A DNA stretch of 7,076 nt from contig CAZOAA010000052.1 in NCBI GenBank assembly GCA_964577715.1, forward strand, positions 1 through 7,076. The letters run 5' to 3'. The translations under genes and the position numbers were made by a program. Below the pieces are notes generated by a model. It saw only the letters and a list, made by a program, of their open reading frames with translations. It had not been told where the DNA came from and did not search any database. This document shows positions 6,049 to 7,076 of this stretch, in pieces (within the stretch, counting starts at the first letter, position 1; every line of letters starts with the position of its first letter). The DNA is from SUP05 sp964577715. Its GTDB lineage: Bacteria; Pseudomonadota; Gammaproteobacteria; PS1; Pseudothioglobaceae.

Positions 6049-6071
6049 ATTCAAAAATTGGAGAGAGAGTA

Positions 6072-6242
6072 ATGGAATTTAAAAAATTAAGATGTATCGT
6101 TTGTGGCTGGGTTTATGATGAATACTTAGGCGCACCAAACGAAGGTATAGCGCCAAAAACCAAATGGGATGACGTGCCAGAGGATTGGGTTTGTCCTGAT
6201 TGTGGTGCCACTAAAGATCAGTTTGAAATGGTTGAAATCTAG
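6072..6242 (+). CDS. Rubredoxin
   Basis: A one-electron carrier with a single iron held by four cysteines; cytoplasmic. The 56-residue product has both knuckles, C8-x-x-C11-G and C41-P-x-C44-G, and the conserved aromatic/acidic core (W13, Y15, W32, W39; the PEDWVCPDCG stretch at 36-45). Length is standard (about 52-56). The frame is open further upstream to an ATG at 6027, but that start would lie in the terminator stem. ATG 6072 directly follows a GGAGAGAGAG purine tract (6060-6069), so it is the real start. It sits 70 bases downstream of the peroxiredoxin gene on the same strand. Rubredoxins serve rubrerythrins, superoxide reductases, oxygen reductases or hydroxylases in different bacteria; a role with the peroxiredoxin is inference from position only. 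Confidence 0.96.
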   Translation: MEFKKLRCIVCGWVYDEYLGAPNEGIAPKTKWDDVPEDWVCPDCGATKDQFEMVEI

Positions 6243-6244
6243 TT

Positions 6245-6271
6245 AGTGGGGAAGGCAAGGCCTTCCTCACT
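6245..6271 (+). terminator. GC-rich hairpin after the rubredoxin gene
   Basis: An 11-bp stem beginning three bases after the stop codon (AGTGGGGAAGG with CCTTCCTCACT, one G:T pair) closes a CAAGG loop. No T tract follows, so it is not a classical intrinsic terminator on its own. It may stabilise the rubredoxin mRNA 3' end or act together with the palindrome 5 bases downstream. Confidence 0.55.
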
Positions 6272-6276
6272 TCCTG

Positions 6277-6302
6277 ATATTCTTTGTTATAACAAAGAAT
6301 AT
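6277..6302. repeat. Perfect 26-bp palindrome before leuB
   Basis: Every base from 6277 (ATATTCTTTGTTA) pairs with its mirror up to 6302 (TAACAAAGAATAT), with no mismatch and no spacer. In RNA it would form an 11-bp A/U-rich stem with a 4-base TATA loop followed by TTCTTGC, which is terminator-like but weak. In DNA it is a long symmetric protein-binding candidate 66-91 bases upstream of the leuB start. It could end rubredoxin transcription, regulate leuB, or both. Confidence 0.7.
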
Positions 6303-6303
6303 T

Positions 6304-6321
6304 TCTTGCAAGTCTTGCAGG
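6304..6321. repeat. Tandem 9-bp repeat with internal dyad upstream of leuB
   Basis: TCTTGCAAG (6304-6312) is followed directly by TCTTGCAGG (6313-6321), matching at 8 of 9 positions. The same bases hold a dyad TGCAAG-T-CTTGCA (6307-6319). It lies between the palindrome and a -10-like TAAAAT, where a regulator of leuB could bind. Confidence 0.4.
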
Positions 6322-6331
6322 GCGCCTCTAG

Positions 6332-6337
6332 TAAAAT
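6332..6337 (+). promoter_or_regulatory. Candidate -10 box for leuB
   Basis: TAAAAT lies 30 bases before the leuB ATG. The nearest -35-like hexamers, TTGCAA at 6306-6311 and TTGCAG at 6315-6320, give spacings of 20 and 11 bases, neither good, so this is weak evidence unless an activator is used. Confidence 0.28.
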
Positions 6338-6367
6338 ACGAGGTTAATTTTTAAAACGAATAAAAAA

Positions 6368-7076
6368 ATGTCAAAAGTATTAATACTGCCAGGTGATGGT
6401 ATTGGGCAAGAAATTGTCGCTCAAGCACTTAAAGTTATCGATCATTTAAATGAAAACACTAACCTAGGTATGGAGCTAGTACACGGCTTAGTCGGCGGTA
6501 CTGCTTATGATGAAACTGGCTCACCGCTTCCTCAAGCCACACTTGATGCGGCACACGATTGCAACTCTATTTTATTAGGCGCAGTAGGTGGCTATGAGTG
6601 GGAAGCGTTAGAGCGAGATCTTCGCCCTGAGCGTGGTCTATTAGGCTTGCGCGCAGAGATGGATTTATTCTCAAATCTTCGCCCGGCAATTTTGTACCCG
6701 CAGTTAGCCAGCGCCTCCACCCTAAAAGAAGACATTGTTTCTGGATTAGATCTAATGATTGTGCGTGAGTTAGTAGCCGGTATTTATTTTGGTCAGCCTC
6801 GTGGTATTGAGCAAAAAGATGGTGAGCGTTATGGTTTTAATACCGCTACTTACTACGAGTCTGAGATTCGTCGTATTGGCCATTCAGCATTCAAAATTGC
6901 GCAACTTCGCGACAAGCGTGTTTGTTCGGTTGATAAAGCTAACGTTTTAGAAGTGTGTGAGCTTTGGCGCGACGTAATGGAAGAAGTGGCTAAAGACTAT
7001 CCAGATGTAGAGCTTTCACATATGTATGTTGACAATGCTGCAATGCAGTTGGTTAAAGCACCAAAGCAATTTGACG
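6368..7076 (+). CDS. leuB: 3-isopropylmalate dehydrogenase, partial (N-terminal 236 residues)
   Basis: Catalyses NAD-dependent oxidation and decarboxylation of 3-isopropylmalate in leucine synthesis; a cytoplasmic dimer. The frame runs open off the right edge: 236 of about 355-360 residues are present. Visible features are GDGIG (9-13), the substrate arginines R95, R105 (in FSNLRP) and R133, the stretch VRELVAGIYFGQPRG (132-146) that marks IPMDH rather than isocitrate dehydrogenase, the catalytic Tyr in YYESEIRRI (162-170), catalytic K190 in VDKANVLE (188-195) and the metal ligand D222 in MYVDNAAMQL (219-228). The start ATG has a poor Shine-Dalgarno: the leader just upstream is A-rich and the nearest GAGG is 24 bases away. 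No leuC or leuD lies upstream; the neighbour is rubredoxin, so leuB appears to have its own promoter. The missing NAD-binding C-terminus lies outside the window. Confidence 0.96.
   Translation, partial: MSKVLILPGDGIGQEIVAQALKVIDHLNENTNLGMELVHGLVGGTAYDETGSPLPQATLDAAHDCNSILLGAVGGYEWEALERDLRPERGLLGLRAEMDLFSNLRPAILYPQLASASTLKEDIVSGLDLMIVRELVAGIYFGQPRGIEQKDGERYGFNTATYYESEIRRIGHSAFKIAQLRDKRVCSVDKANVLEVCELWRDVMEEVAKDYPDVELSHMYVDNAAMQLVKAPKQFD

Noticed and set aside
5730..6054. Minus-strand open frames across the peroxiredoxin gene and its terminator
   Set aside because: They are antisense to a complete, clearly recognised peroxiredoxin, and their translations look like random His/Ser/Gln-rich shadows.
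6027..6071. A 15-residue N-terminal extension of rubredoxin from ATG 6027
   Set aside because: The start lies in the terminator stem, lacks a ribosome site, and would exceed normal rubredoxin length; ATG 6072 has a strong purine tract.
1..7076. CRISPR array, insertion sequence, prophage, toxin-antitoxin or defence genes
   Set aside because: There are no regularly spaced repeats, transposase motifs, terminal inverted repeats or accessory-type proteins; all genes belong to core metabolic or stress families.

Overview
The window is an AT-rich, densely packed bacterial chromosome segment with eight protein genes, two of them cut by the window edges. It has no RNA genes, insertion sequences, prophage genes or CRISPR array that I can see. 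The protein repertoire suggests a gammaproteobacterium: a YrfG-type GMP/IMP nucleotidase, a CysS that matches E. coli CysS in length and zinc-ligand positions, and a class I FBPase of proteobacterial type. A PPi-type phosphofructokinase and a free-standing rubredoxin point towards the sulfur-oxidising SUP05/Thioglobus group or a methanotroph-like relative. That placement is inference from family resemblance, not a database result.

Layout. The left edge (1-902, minus) holds the N-terminal 300 residues of a PPi-dependent 6-phosphofructokinase (pfp). It is divergent from fbp (1051-2040, plus) across a 148-base regulatory gap. fbp converges on a small YfcE-type metallophosphoesterase (2060-2536, minus). 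A 237-base gap follows, holding an extended -10 promoter, two inverted repeats and a long leader, and it feeds a lone SCP2-domain gene (2774-3178, plus) that ends in a strong terminator (3200-3226). The same terminator lies at the end of a convergent minus-strand unit made of cysS (3889-5277) and an overlapping downstream yrfG (3225-3914). Divergent from cysS is a typical 2-Cys peroxiredoxin (5402-6001), then a near-perfect intrinsic terminator, then a 56-residue rubredoxin (6072-6242). Two hairpin-forming elements, including a perfect 26-bp palindrome, separate the rubredoxin from leuB (6368 to the right edge, partial).

How the genes work together. pfp and fbp act on the same interconversion, fructose-6-phosphate with fructose-1,6-bisphosphate. 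One enzyme is reversible and conserves PPi, the other is irreversible and hydrolytic, so the divergent gap is a plausible control point for carbon flux (glycolysis, gluconeogenesis or the Calvin cycle). The peroxiredoxin and rubredoxin form a probable redox or peroxide-defence pair with a terminator set between them. cysS, yrfG and leuB are housekeeping: Cys-tRNA charging, purine nucleotide turnover and leucine synthesis.

I do not see a clear undescribed multi-gene system. The best leads are the pfp/fbp pairing, the terminator between peroxiredoxin and rubredoxin, the palindrome cluster before leuB, the structured leader of the SCP2 gene, and a possible leaderless cysS transcript.
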